Part shown: positions 8,660 to 17,667 of the stretch, piece after piece
Position numbering within the stretch: the stretch's first letter is position 1
Layout: every line of letters starts with the position of its first letter
From: Sphingobium sp. OAS761
GTDB lineage: Bacteria > Pseudomonadota > Alphaproteobacteria > Sphingomonadales > Sphingomonadaceae
DNA: 58,477 nucleotides
Assembly (NCBI RefSeq): GCF_024168485.1
Contig: NZ_JALJVY010000019.1
Coordinates: 1 to 58,477, forward strand
Direction: 5' to 3'
Program-made: the position numbers and the translations under genes
The notes under the pieces: model-generated
Database searches by the model: none
What the model was told of the DNA's origin: nothing
What the model saw: the letters and a program-made list of their open reading frames with translations, nothing else

Positions 8660-10126
8660 ATGGGCTTTACTCTTCCGCTTTCGCGTGACGCCTTCTTCAT
8701 TGACGGGGAATGGGTCACCCCCTCCTCGTCTGAGACGATCGGCATCATCTCGCCCCGGACGGAGGAAGTGGTCGGCACCGTGCCTGCCGGCCAGCCCGCA
8801 GACATCGACCGCGCCGTGGCGGCGGCCCGCAAGGCGTTCGACCACGGCCCCTGGCCGCGCATGTCGGTGGAGGAGCGTGGCGCGATCATGCGCAAGGTCG
8901 CGGCCTATATGCGCGAGCGGGGGCCGGAGGTCGCCAAACTGGTCTCAACCGAGATGGGCGGCCCTATGAGCATGCTCGGCCGCTTCCCCGACGGCGCAGG
9001 CAACCTTATCGACTATTATGCCGATCTTGCGAAGGAAGTCGGCTTTGCCCATCCCCGCATGGGGCAGGTCGGCCCGGCGGTGGTGCGCAACGAGCCGGTG
9101 GGTGTCATCGGCGCTATCACGCCGTGGAACGGGCCGCTCACCCTGCTGCTCATGAAGTTCGCGCCTGCGCTGATGGCAGGTTGCACGATGGTGTCCAAGC
9201 CCTCGCCCGAAGCGCCGCTCGACGCCTATGTGCTGGCCGACGCCTGCGCAGCCGCCGGCCTGCCCGCCGGCGTGTTCAACCTGGTGCCCGCCGGGCGCGA
9301 GGCGGGAGAGCATCTGGTCAGCCACAAGGATGTCGACAAGATCGCTTTCACAGGCAGCACCGCCGCCGGCCGCCGCATTGCCGAGATCTGCGGCCGCGAC
9401 CTGCGCCGTGTCGCTTTGGAACTGGGGGGCAAGTCGGCGCTGATCGCACTGGACGATGCCGACGCGGCAGCCGTGGCAAAGACCGCCATCCCCTTCGGCC
9501 TGGGTTTCAACAGCGGCCAGGCCTGCGCCGCGCTGACCCGCATCCTCGTCCCCGCCCGGCGGCAGGCCGAGTTCGTCGAGGCGCTGTCGGCGCAGATGGA
9601 AACGCTGGTCACCGGCGACCCGTTCGACCTTGCCACCACGGTCGGCCCGATGGTCGCCGAGCGGCAGCGCACCCGGATCGAAGGGTTGATCGCCACCGGC
9701 AAGCCCGAAGGCGCCACGCTGGTGCGCGGCGGCAGTCGACCCACCGACCTGCCGCGCGGGTGGTACGTTGCCCCGACCCTCTTCTGCGACGTCAAGAACG
9801 AGATGACGATCGCGCGGGAGGAGATTTTCGGCCCCGTGGGCGTCGTCATCCCCTATGAGGGCGATGATGAGGAAGCGATCCGCATCGCGAACGACACGCC
9901 CTATGGCCTGGCCGGCGCCGTGTTCAGCCCAGACATCGACCGCGCGTACAGCGTGTGCCAGCGTGTGCGCGCGGGAACCTATGGCGTCAACACCTTCTAC
10001 ATCGACCCGCGCCTGCCCTTCGGCGGTTTCAAGGCATCGGGCATTGGGCGGGAGAACGGCAAGGAAGGGCTGCTCGCCTTCACCGAGACGAAGACGGTGC
10101 TGGGCCTGCCCGAAGGCATAGTCTGA
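8660..10126 (+). CDS. aldehyde dehydrogenase (second of two)
   Basis: A 488-residue aldehyde dehydrogenase. The catalytic cysteine is residue 289 in NSGQACAALT; the glutamate lies in LELGGKSALIA and the cofactor loop in AFTGSTAAGRRI. It belongs to the aryl/terpenoid aldehyde dehydrogenase branch by general look (long N-terminal PLSRDAFFIDGEW). The 230-base gap after the first aldehyde dehydrogenase is AT-richer near its end (AGATAAAAGAATAG, TGATATTGATG), so an internal promoter is possible. No strong ribosome site is seen before the ATG. The following SnoaL-like and GMC genes are closely spaced and likely co-transcribed. Confidence 0.95.
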   Translation: MGFTLPLSRDAFFIDGEWVTPSSSETIGIISPRTEEVVGTVPAGQPADIDRAVAAARKAFDHGPWPRMSVEERGAIMRKVAAYMRERGPEVAKLVSTEMGGPMSMLGRFPDGAGNLIDYYADLAKEVGFAHPRMGQVGPAVVRNEPVGVIGAITPWNGPLTLLLMKFAPALMAGCTMVSKPSPEAPLDAYVLADACAAAGLPAGVFNLVPAGREAGEHLVSHKDVDKIAFTGSTAAGRRIAEICGRDLRRVALELGGKSALIALDDADAAAVAKTAIPFGLGFNSGQACAALTRILVPARRQAEFVEALSAQMETLVTGDPFDLATTVGPMVAERQRTRIEGLIATGKPEGATLVRGGSRPTDLPRGWYVAPTLFCDVKNEMTIAREEIFGPVGVVIPYEGDDEEAIRIANDTPYGLAGAVFSPDIDRAYSVCQRVRAGTYGVNTFYIDPRLPFGGFKASGIGRENGKEGLLAFTETKTVLGLPEGIV

Positions 10127-10158
10127 CCGCCTCGCTCGTATTACAGCCGGAGAGGATC

Positions 10159-10521
10159 ATGACGGACGAGCAAGCGATCCGCGAACTGCAACTTGATTAT
10201 GCGCGCCATTTCGACGCGCGCGATGCGCAGGCTTTCGCGGACCTCTACACCGACGACGCCGTTCTGGTGCAGATCGGCGGCAAGGAAATCCGCACCAGGG
10301 AAAAATTCGTCAAGTCGGTGGTCAACATGCCGCCCCCCAATGGCGGCTATCACAAGGTGCTGGAGACCGACACGAAGATCTACGGCGACGAGGCCAGCGC
10401 CAGCGTTCGATTCCAGGCGCGCACCACCAGCGGTCAGGACGTCACCGGCCAGTATGAGGACAGTTATCGGCGCACACCCGAAGGCTGGCGGATCACCCGC
10501 CGCGCGGTGTTTCTGGACTGA
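10159..10521 (+). CDS. SnoaL-like/NTF2-fold protein
   Basis: A 120-residue alpha+beta barrel protein of the SnoaL-like/NTF2 superfamily, seen in ELQLDYARHFDARDAQAFADLY and the C-terminal EDSYRRTPEGWRITRRAV. Family members include isomerases, dehydratases and hydroxysteroid-type isomerases, and also non-catalytic pocket proteins. The ATG follows GGAGAGGATC. It is tightly placed between aldehyde dehydrogenase (32 bases) and GMC oxidoreductase (17 bases), so it should act in the same step series. A ketosteroid-isomerase-like role is possible but not shown. Confidence 0.85.
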   Translation: MTDEQAIRELQLDYARHFDARDAQAFADLYTDDAVLVQIGGKEIRTREKFVKSVVNMPPPNGGYHKVLETDTKIYGDEASASVRFQARTTSGQDVTGQYEDSYRRTPEGWRITRRAVFLD

Positions 10522-10538
10522 AGCGAACAGGGGAGGAT

Positions 10539-12125
10539 ATGGACAGTTTCGATTATGTGATCGTCGGCGCGGGCCCTGGTGGCTGCGTGCTGGCCAATCG
10601 CCTGAGCGCAGACCCGGCGATCCGCGTGGCGCTGGTGGAGGCCGGGCCGCCAAACAAGAACTATCTGATCGACATGCCCAAGGGCTTCGGCAAGCTGTTG
10701 ACCGGATCGCCCTTCGTCACCCATTATCCGACCGAGCCGGACGCCACTGGACAGGCTTATGTCTGGGCGCGGGGCAAGACGCTGGGCGGCTCTACCTCCG
10801 TCAACGGCATGGCCTATTCACGCGGTCAGCCGGAGGATTATGACGGATGGGAAGCGATGGGCGCGACCGGCTGGGGCTGGAAGACCATGCTCAAGGCCTT
10901 TCGCGAGATCGAGGATCATGAGCTGGGTGCGGACGAGATGCGCGGTGCTGGCGGCCCGCTGCATGTCGGCGTCAACAAGGTCAGGCATCCGGTGAACGAC
11001 GCCGTGCTGGAGGCGGCGCGCGCCAATGGCCTGCCCGTGCGCCCAGACAATAATCGCGAAGATCAGGCCGGCATCGGCCCGATGGCGCACATGATAAAGA
11101 ATGCCAAGCGCATGAGCGCGGCCGACGCCTTCCTGACGCCGGTGCGCAGCCGCCGGAACCTGATCGTCATTACCAACGCGCGGGCGAACCGCATCCTCTT
11201 CGAAGGGCGGCGCGCGACCGGAGTGGAGCTGGCGATAGCCGGCGGTACGCGGACGCTTTCCGCCACGCGTGAGGTGCTGGTCTGCGCCGGCGCGTTCGAA
11301 ACGCCCAAGCTGCTGATGCTGTCCGGGATAGGCCCGGCCGAGCATCTGACGGCCCATGGCATCGCCGTGCTTCAGGACAGCCCGTCGGTCGGCACGAACA
11401 TGGCCGAGCATCGCGGCATCGCGTTGCAATATCAGCTGAAGGACAAGCTCAGCCACAATCCGCAATTTTCCGGCTGGCGGCTGATCCTGAACGGCATCCG
11501 CTATTATCTGACCAAGACGGGCGTACTCTCCTACGGCTCGCATGAGTTGATGGGGTTCGCCAAGGTTGTGCCGCAGTCGCGCACCGCCGACACGCAGCTT
11601 TTCATCTCGCCCTTCTCCCGCGTGCCGGGCGCGCCCCGCCCGATGTTCGAGAAGGAGCCGGGCGCGCAATGCCTGATCTACCCCACCCGGCCGACCAGCC
11701 GCGGCACGGTGACGCTGCGCTCCGCCGACCCCGCCGACCTGCCGGTGATCGCGCCCAATGCGCTCGACACCGACTATGACCGCCATGTCAGCGTGGAGAT
11801 GGTCCGCTATGTCCGCAAGCTGTTCGACACAGCTCCCCTGTCGGACCTGGTTACGGACGAAACGCTACCAGGCGCGGAGGTCGAGAGCGACGAGGAGATT
11901 TTGCAGGCGATCCGCACCAAGGGGACCTGGGGCTTCCATACCTGCGGCACGGCCCGCATGGGCAGCGACCCGGCAAGCGTCATAGACCCGCAACTGCGCG
12001 TGCGCGGGGTCGAGGGGCTGCGTGTGGTGGACGCATCGGTCTTCCCGACGATACCATCCTGCAACACCACGGCGCCTGTCGCGGCGCTGGCATGGCGCGC
12101 GGCGGAAATCATCCGCGCCGCCTGA
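10539..12125 (+). CDS. GMC family FAD oxidoreductase (choline dehydrogenase-like)
   Basis: A 528-residue glucose-methanol-choline flavoprotein oxidising an alcohol to an aldehyde or ketone. The FAD Rossmann motif is GAGPGGCVLANRL at the N-terminus with E after the second strand (LVEAGP). The GMC signature is TLGGSTSVNGMAY. The active-site histidine is in TWGFHTCGTARMG and the partner asparagine in PSCNTTAPV. ATG follows AGGGGAGGAT. No signal peptide is seen, so it is cytoplasmic. Last gene of the operon that begins with the ligase at 4144; a strong hairpin follows. A paralogue of the same family is at 17668-19269. Confidence 0.95.
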   Translation: MDSFDYVIVGAGPGGCVLANRLSADPAIRVALVEAGPPNKNYLIDMPKGFGKLLTGSPFVTHYPTEPDATGQAYVWARGKTLGGSTSVNGMAYSRGQPEDYDGWEAMGATGWGWKTMLKAFREIEDHELGADEMRGAGGPLHVGVNKVRHPVNDAVLEAARANGLPVRPDNNREDQAGIGPMAHMIKNAKRMSAADAFLTPVRSRRNLIVITNARANRILFEGRRATGVELAIAGGTRTLSATREVLVCAGAFETPKLLMLSGIGPAEHLTAHGIAVLQDSPSVGTNMAEHRGIALQYQLKDKLSHNPQFSGWRLILNGIRYYLTKTGVLSYGSHELMGFAKVVPQSRTADTQLFISPFSRVPGAPRPMFEKEPGAQCLIYPTRPTSRGTVTLRSADPADLPVIAPNALDTDYDRHVSVEMVRYVRKLFDTAPLSDLVTDETLPGAEVESDEEILQAIRTKGTWGFHTCGTARMGSDPASVIDPQLRVRGVEGLRVVDASVFPTIPSCNTTAPVAALAWRAAEIIRAA

Positions 12126-12143
12126 CTAAAGGCGCTGCGGCTT

Positions 12144-12176
12144 AGGCCGGGAGGGCAGAACACTGCCGCCCGGCCT
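12144..12176 (+). terminator. hairpin terminator after GMC oxidoreductase
   Basis: AGGCCGGG (12144-12151) pairs with CCCGGCCT (12169-12176), with a further inner GGCAG/CTGCC stem. It follows the GMC stop by 18 bases. No long T-run follows, so its strength as a Rho-independent terminator is uncertain. Confidence 0.6.
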
Positions 12177-12692
12177 GTACAGGGGCCTGAAGACAAAGCG
12201 AAGATCGTCCAGAACTGACCGTATGTTCCGCCAGGCAATGAACTGTGAATGTCACAACGTCGATCCGCTGCTGCCCCGCCTCGGCAGCTGGGAGGTGCAG
12301 GCGATGACCGGCGCGCTCCCGGGCCCAATCTGGATTGGCCTATGTGCTGCGCGGCGACCCGGCCACGCTGAAGATCCCGCGGGCAAGCGACCTGCCTTCG
12401 ATCCCGCATCTCGACACGCCCGTTTTTTTTCCGCTGAGCAATGCGACGAGGTATATGCGATCCGTCGCCGCACGCTGGCGCACCATTTCTTCTGGTAAGG
12501 ACTATGCCGGCGTGGCACGGTTGCCCAAAATGGTCCGCTCGGGGATGTCGGATTTACGTTGTCACGGGGCAACAGCGCGTTACCCATTGAATCCTGTATC
12601 TTGTGCTTCATAAGGAATGTCCGCTGGCATACGAAAGAACCATCAGGGAGCGCGAGTTGGATTGCGCAGGACAGAAGGAGAGAAGCAGGCGG
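12177..12692. other. non-coding stretch upstream of the GntR regulator
   Basis: No convincing gene. Open frames on both strands are short and not protein-like, apart from a vaguely protein-like plus-strand frame at about 12335-12490 (AYVLRGDPATLKIPRASDLP) that I cannot assign and that may be a remnant. Close to the regulator, ATTGAATCCTGTATCTTG (12586-12603) resembles the AATTCCTGTATATC motif seen upstream of the amidohydrolase. Confidence 0.4.
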
Positions 12693-13436
12693 ATGCAGGC
12701 ACCCGGCGCTTCAGCGGTCAATCAAGTGGCGGATCGCATCCGGGAAGATGTGTTTCAGCTACCCGACGGTGCCCTCCTGGGGTCTGAGGAAGACCTTATT
12801 CTGCGCTACAATGTCAGCCGCCCGACATTGCGGCAGGCCGCGGGCCTCATCATTCAGGAGCAGTTGCTGCTGGCGCGGCGCGGCGTAGGTGGCGGCTTCT
12901 TCGTCCGACGACCCGATGCGGATGTCGTGACTCATATTGTCTCGCAATATTTGCGCTCACGCAGCGTCGGCATCAGGCAACTGGCCGATGCAGTCCGGCC
13001 GATCCGCGTGGAGATTGCCCGCCTGGCAGCCTTGTCGAAGGATGATGCGCTACGCACCGCAATGGCCGATTTCCTGGCAGAGGATGAACCGCCAGGACAA
13101 GATTTGGAGTTTCAAACCTTTCTCCAGCGAGAACGCGCGTTCAACCATCTGCTCGGCGACCTTTCCGGCAGCGCCACCTTGTCGTTGTTTCTCGAAATCC
13201 TCCTCGACCTGTCCTCGATGGTGCACCGGGAAAGCGACATGTACCGTGGCCACCCAGAGCGGCTTTCCGCCTACCGGCGTGAACGGCTGCGCTTGGCGCA
13301 AGCGGTGATAGATTGTGACGACGAATTGGCGGTGGTGGCAGCGCGGCGCTGCGCGAAGATGAGTCATGACTGGCTGATGGATGGCCTTGCTGAGGTAGAA
13401 AAACCTAATAAGTCTCGGCGGAAGACCAAGGAGTAG
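12693..13436 (+). CDS. GntR-family transcriptional regulator with FCD domain
   Basis: A 247-residue regulator. An N-terminal winged helix (about 10-75) includes GSEEDLILRYNVSRPTLRQA and RRGVGGGFFVRRP, the GntR recognition region. A helical C-terminal domain of the FCD type (about 95-235) probably binds an organic acid or acyl-CoA ligand. ATG 12693 has AAGGAG about 13 bases upstream; TTG 12657, with AGGGAG seven bases upstream, is a possible alternative adding 12 residues. It is the only GntR regulator in the window and a candidate for controlling the TATATCAAT sites; a related sequence lies just upstream of it, which would fit autoregulation. Effector unknown. Confidence 0.88.
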   Translation: MQAPGASAVNQVADRIREDVFQLPDGALLGSEEDLILRYNVSRPTLRQAAGLIIQEQLLLARRGVGGGFFVRRPDADVVTHIVSQYLRSRSVGIRQLADAVRPIRVEIARLAALSKDDALRTAMADFLAEDEPPGQDLEFQTFLQRERAFNHLLGDLSGSATLSLFLEILLDLSSMVHRESDMYRGHPERLSAYRRERLRLAQAVIDCDDELAVVAARRCAKMSHDWLMDGLAEVEKPNKSRRKTKE

Positions 13437-13599
13437 AAACAATGCGTGCACTGTGACGGTTGTACCTCGGGAACCGGGCGCACCATTGTCGCGCATCTGA
13501 GGGAGCGTGGGGCATGCGGTCGCAGCGGGCCGCGACGTCGACACGCTGAACAGCGTGGAACCGATCGCTCATTAAGAAATCGTGGAAGACAAGAACTTG

Positions 13600-13631
13600 G
13601 AGCGGCGCCTGATCCAATCAGATCGCCGCTC
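13600..13631. terminator. bidirectional hairpin between regulator and MFS gene
   Basis: GAGCGGCG (13600-13607) pairs with CGCCGCTC (13624-13631), with an inner CTGAT/ATCAG stem. It lies between two convergent genes and overlaps the MFS stop codon, so it could end transcription from both sides. Confidence 0.55.
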
Positions 13632-14950
13632 TAGGCCATTGGAACGGCACCCTGCCTGCGGCGCTGCAACAGGCCGGTGTAGACGTAAATCCCGGCGATC
13701 AGCACGCCCAGCACCGCCGAAACGGCAACCAGCGACCAGCGCAGCGACTGGACGCCTGTATCGCCCTTCATCTCTTCGCTGAGTACTCCCATCACCAGCG
13801 GACCGAGCCCATAGCCAACGACATTGTTGAAGATGTTCATGATCGCCAGCGATGTGCCGCGGACATTCGGCCGCACAAGCGATTGGCTGAGCGCGAAACC
13901 CGCCGGCGCCCAGCATGTGGAGGCTACGCCCCAGATGGCGGCACAGATAAAGGACAGCACAAGATTGTCCGCCGCCAGCATCAGCGTGCCGGACAAGGCC
14001 TGCGCCAGCGATGTCAGCGCCAGCACGAAGAAGGTCCGGTGCATGCGCCCCTCGCCGCCGACCCGGTCCACCAGCCAGCCGCCCAGATACATGCCCGTAA
14101 GGCTGGCCACCCCTACAACAGGCCCGAGAATAGCGCCCAGCTGCGCAAGGTCCATGCCATGCGAGCGCTGGTAGAAGCTTGGCAGCCAGTGCGCGATCGC
14201 CGTTACCATCGACCCAAGTCCGCCAGCCAGGAACAGCAGCATAATGACCGGCTGGCCGACAACGGCGGCGATCGACGCGAGCAAGGACGTGTCGACCTCT
14301 TCCGTCTGCGGCGTGTCATGCGCGCCGCGACGCGGTTCGCGAAAGGTGAAGTAGATGACGAGCGCCAGCAGCAACCCCGGTATGCTGAGGATGTAGAAGG
14401 CGGAGCGCCATCCGTGATTCGCCACGAGATAGCCGCCGACCGGCAAGGCAGCGCTCATCCCCAGCGCGCCGGCTATGGGATAGAAGGCCACTGCTCGCGC
14501 CCGCTTTTGCGGCTCGTAAAGATCGACGATCATAGATACGGCGGCAGGGCTGACGCCGGCCTCTCCCGCGCCGACGCCGAGCCTTGCGATCATCAATTGC
14601 ACCGCTGACGCCGCTGCGCCACAGGCGAAGGTCATTGCGCTCCACAAACCGACACAGCCGCACAGGATCAACTTGCGATTTGCGCGATCCACCAACCGGC
14701 CCATGGGAATGGAAAACAGACTGTAGGTCAGTCCAAAGCCAAGCCCCGACAGCAGTCCGAGCATGGTGTCGGAGAGCTGGAATTCGCCTTTGAGCGCAGG
14801 CATGACCGTGGCAAACACCTGCCGGTCGACACCCGCCACGAAGAAGCTGAAACAGCACAGGAAGAGCAGATATATCCGGTAGCCGCCACTTGCGGGCGCA
14901 AGGTGTGCGCCTGACGACGATGGCGCGGATGCCGTGTCGATCGAAGCCAT
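13631..14950 (-). CDS. MFS transporter
   Basis: A 439-residue major facilitator protein with about 12 hydrophobic segments. The signature between helices 2 and 3 is GRLVDRANRK, and helix 4-5 region carries RLGVGAGEAGVSPAAVSMI, typical of the aromatic-acid/spinster-like group of sphingomonad transporters. The central loop (about 210-225, FREPRRGAHDTPQTEEVD) is hydrophilic. ATG follows GAGAGGACTGAT. It is divergent from the TonB receptor at 15250 and shares the promoter region with tandem TATATCAA(T/C) elements, so outer and inner membrane uptake may be co-regulated. A second MFS gene of the same subgroup lies at 22007. Confidence 0.9.
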   Translation of the reverse strand: MASIDTASAPSSSGAHLAPASGGYRIYLLFLCCFSFFVAGVDRQVFATVMPALKGEFQLSDTMLGLLSGLGFGLTYSLFSIPMGRLVDRANRKLILCGCVGLWSAMTFACGAAASAVQLMIARLGVGAGEAGVSPAAVSMIVDLYEPQKRARAVAFYPIAGALGMSAALPVGGYLVANHGWRSAFYILSIPGLLLALVIYFTFREPRRGAHDTPQTEEVDTSLLASIAAVVGQPVIMLLFLAGGLGSMVTAIAHWLPSFYQRSHGMDLAQLGAILGPVVGVASLTGMYLGGWLVDRVGGEGRMHRTFFVLALTSLAQALSGTLMLAADNLVLSFICAAIWGVASTCWAPAGFALSQSLVRPNVRGTSLAIMNIFNNVVGYGLGPLVMGVLSEEMKGDTGVQSLRWSLVAVSAVLGVLIAGIYVYTGLLQRRRQGAVPMA

Positions 14951-15045
14951 ATCAGTCCTCTCCTCAGGCCCGACAGCCCGGACCGTAACCGATCCGGTGC
15001 ATGTATGGCGCCTCGCTTTTCAGCTTTTCAAAGCGATAAAAGAAC

Positions 15046-15062
15046 TATATCAATATATCAAC
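15046..15062 (+). promoter_or_regulatory. tandem TATATCAAT/TATATCAAC elements
   Basis: TATATCAAT at 15046-15054 overlaps TATATCAAC at 15054-15062, in the 299-base divergent region between the MFS gene (start 14950) and the TonB receptor (from 15250). The rest of the region shows no gene. Confidence 0.5.
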
Positions 15063-15249
15063 AGCTTCGAAAACAGGGAGCGAAGGGGAGAGCTAGATCA
15101 AGGCTGTGGTTCACGCAGCCGCGTGCATGAAATGCGTGCTCGCGGCAGGTCAACCTATTTGGCCCGAAGCTCAAATTCCAAATTAATCGATGAAAAGGTC
15201 GCTCATGTCGCGTTGCCGTATGAGCGCAGCTTTTTTGTGTAGGGGGAGG

Positions 15250-17542
15250 ATGAGAGTAAAAAAAGATATCTGTTTATTGCTACGGCCGCTGTCGCGCTTG
15301 GAGTGGCTTACGGAACAGGGGTGGCCGCCGCCGAGGTCGAGCAGTCCCAGACCGGCGTGGCCGACATCATCGTGACTGCGCAGCGGCGGGCTGAGAACAT
15401 GCTGGACGTGCCCATCGCCATTACTGCCTATTCGGGCGAAGCGCTGGTACAAAAAGGACTGCGAGATTCCCGTGATATCGAGCTGTCGACGCCTAGTCTG
15501 AGCATCGGCAACCAGTTTGGCGCGGCAAACTCGGCGGTCGTCAACCTGCGCGGTCAGGTGCAAGCCGACAACGTCATCACCGTCGATCCGTCGGTCGGCG
15601 TCTATTTCGACGACGTCTATCTGGGCCGCGCCAACGGACAGATCACAGAATTGTTCGATGTCGAGCGGGTGGAGGTGCTCAAAGGTCCACAGGGCACGCT
15701 CTACGGCCGCAACACGACCGGCGGCGCGTGAAGATCATCGCCAAGAAGGCAGATCCTTCCGCCCCCGCAGGCGGCTATGTTTCGCTGAGCTACGGCAATT
15801 GCAACTATATCGCCGCTGAAGCGGGCATCAACCTGCCAATCGTGCCAGACCTCCTGGCGATCCGGGTGGCGGGCACGATGCGGTTGCAGGATGGCTGGAC
15901 CAAGACGATCGTAACCGACGGCGGATCCATCGGCGTCGGCGCCGTCCCCACCTGCACGGTCGTCGACACCAACGACAAGAACTTCAAGTCGGTTCGCGGT
16001 AGCCTGGTCGCGAAAGCATCAGAGGCACTGACGATCACCCTGGCGGCCGATTATACGAAGAACAACGCCAACGGCATCCTGACTCGCAACAATCTGGGCG
16101 ACGTGTTCTCCGGCAACGTCTTCGATCCCACGAACCGGGGCTTCTCCTTCTCCCCAGAGGGCAGGGATTTCCGGGTGGGCCGGTCTCACCTGATTCCGTT
16201 CTCCAACCTCTCGCAATGGGGCGCATCGGGCACGGTCGAATGGAACCTAGGGCCGGCGACAGCCAAGCTGATCCTGGCCCATCGCGAGGTCGACGTGAAG
16301 GTTCGCTCGGATGTCGACGGCTCAGACGCCTTCCTGCTCGACGCCAGCTACACGATGGACATGAAGCAGGATTCGGCTGAGCTGCAGCTGACCGGCGATG
16401 CCATTGATGATCGGCTGCACTGGCTGGTGGGCGGCTTCTGGTTTGACGAGAAAGGCAGCGAGAGCACCGACTCCTTCGCCTTCTACGGTCTCGACTACCG
16501 CGTTTCGGCGAGCGACGCGTTCAACAAAAGTAAGTCGGTCTTCAGCCATCTGGTGTTCGACATCTCCGACCGGCTCAGCGCGACGATCGGCGGTCGTTAT
16601 ACCTGGGATGGCAAAAAGATTGAGAATAACAGCCGTTTGAACACCTTCTGCCCGTTTCTGGCCCCACAGGAAGGCCTGGTGGTGCGCAGCGCCACCGATT
16701 GCACGCTGACCCGCGACGCCAAAACATCCTTCGAATCCTGGACGCTCGGCCTCGACTACAAAGTCGCGCCCGACGTGCTGCTCTATGCGAAGTCAGGCCG
16801 CGCTTCGCGTTCGGGTGGTCAGCAGGCGCGCGGCTATGGACTTGATCCCACGGCGCTCAACCCGTTTACCGGGGAGATTGGCTTCGACTCATCCGCACCG
16901 TTCAGCCCGGAAACGCTGACGGACGTGGAGGTGGGCTTGAAATGCCTGCTCTTCGATCGCAAGCTGAAATTCAACATCGACTATTATCACAGCTGGGTGA
17001 AAGATCAGCAGCAGGCGACGATCGTTCCATTGACGCTGAGCCCGGGCCTAACCACCACCTTCGTCGCCAACCTGCCGGGCACGACCAAGGTGCAGGGGGT
17101 AGAGGTGGAGTCCACTTTGAGACTGGGTAGTCTCACGCTGGATGCTTCGGGCAGCTATACGGACGTGACGGTCTCGGACCCGGCTGTGTTCGTCCCCGTC
17201 CTTTCACCGAAATGGAAGGCGTCTTTTACCGCAACCTATGATATCCCGGTATCCTACGGCACCTACGCGCTGAGCGCGACCTATGGTTACACCAGCGAGC
17301 AGTTCGCCAACGCGACTACCGCCTTCAGTGCCCTGACACGGCTCGCCCCACGCGAGGTCGTGAATGCGCGGGCAGCGCTTAACCTCAAAAACGGACTGAG
17401 CATCGCGCTATGGGGCAAGAACATCTTCGATGAGGAGTATTACAACTCCAATGCGGGGTTCGCTCCGCTTGGACTGAACATCAACCCGTCGTTCGAAGGC
17501 GCACCTCGTGAATATGGGCTGACGTTAACCGCCAACTTCTGA
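15250..17542 (+). pseudogene. TonB-dependent receptor with two frameshifts
   Basis: An outer-membrane TonB-dependent receptor of the sphingomonad type, about 763 residues if repaired. ATG 15250 gives MRVKK, then a run of seven A (15258-15264); one more A would continue into the signal peptide RYLFIATAAVALGVAYGTG. The next part holds the TonB box region and plug (DIIVTAQRRAENMLDVPIAI, DNVITVDPSVGVYFDDVYLG) and stops at GGA-TGA near 15728. Adding one G there gives NTTGGAVKIIAKK, the expected family motif, and the barrel then runs intact to a C-terminal aromatic residue (TLTANF). Both lesions are single-base losses. It is either a recent pseudogene or carries sequencing errors. It faces the MFS gene across a shared promoter region. 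Confidence 0.75.
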
Positions 17543-17667
17543 TGAACTGCAAAGGTGACAGCGCGCTCCGGCTCGCCGTCCCTTTTTTTGACAGTGTTGA
17601 GCCCAGAAGACTGCTCAGAGCACCAAGGGGCGAACCAGCCTCACACTGCGGCCATGGCAAGCCTTCC

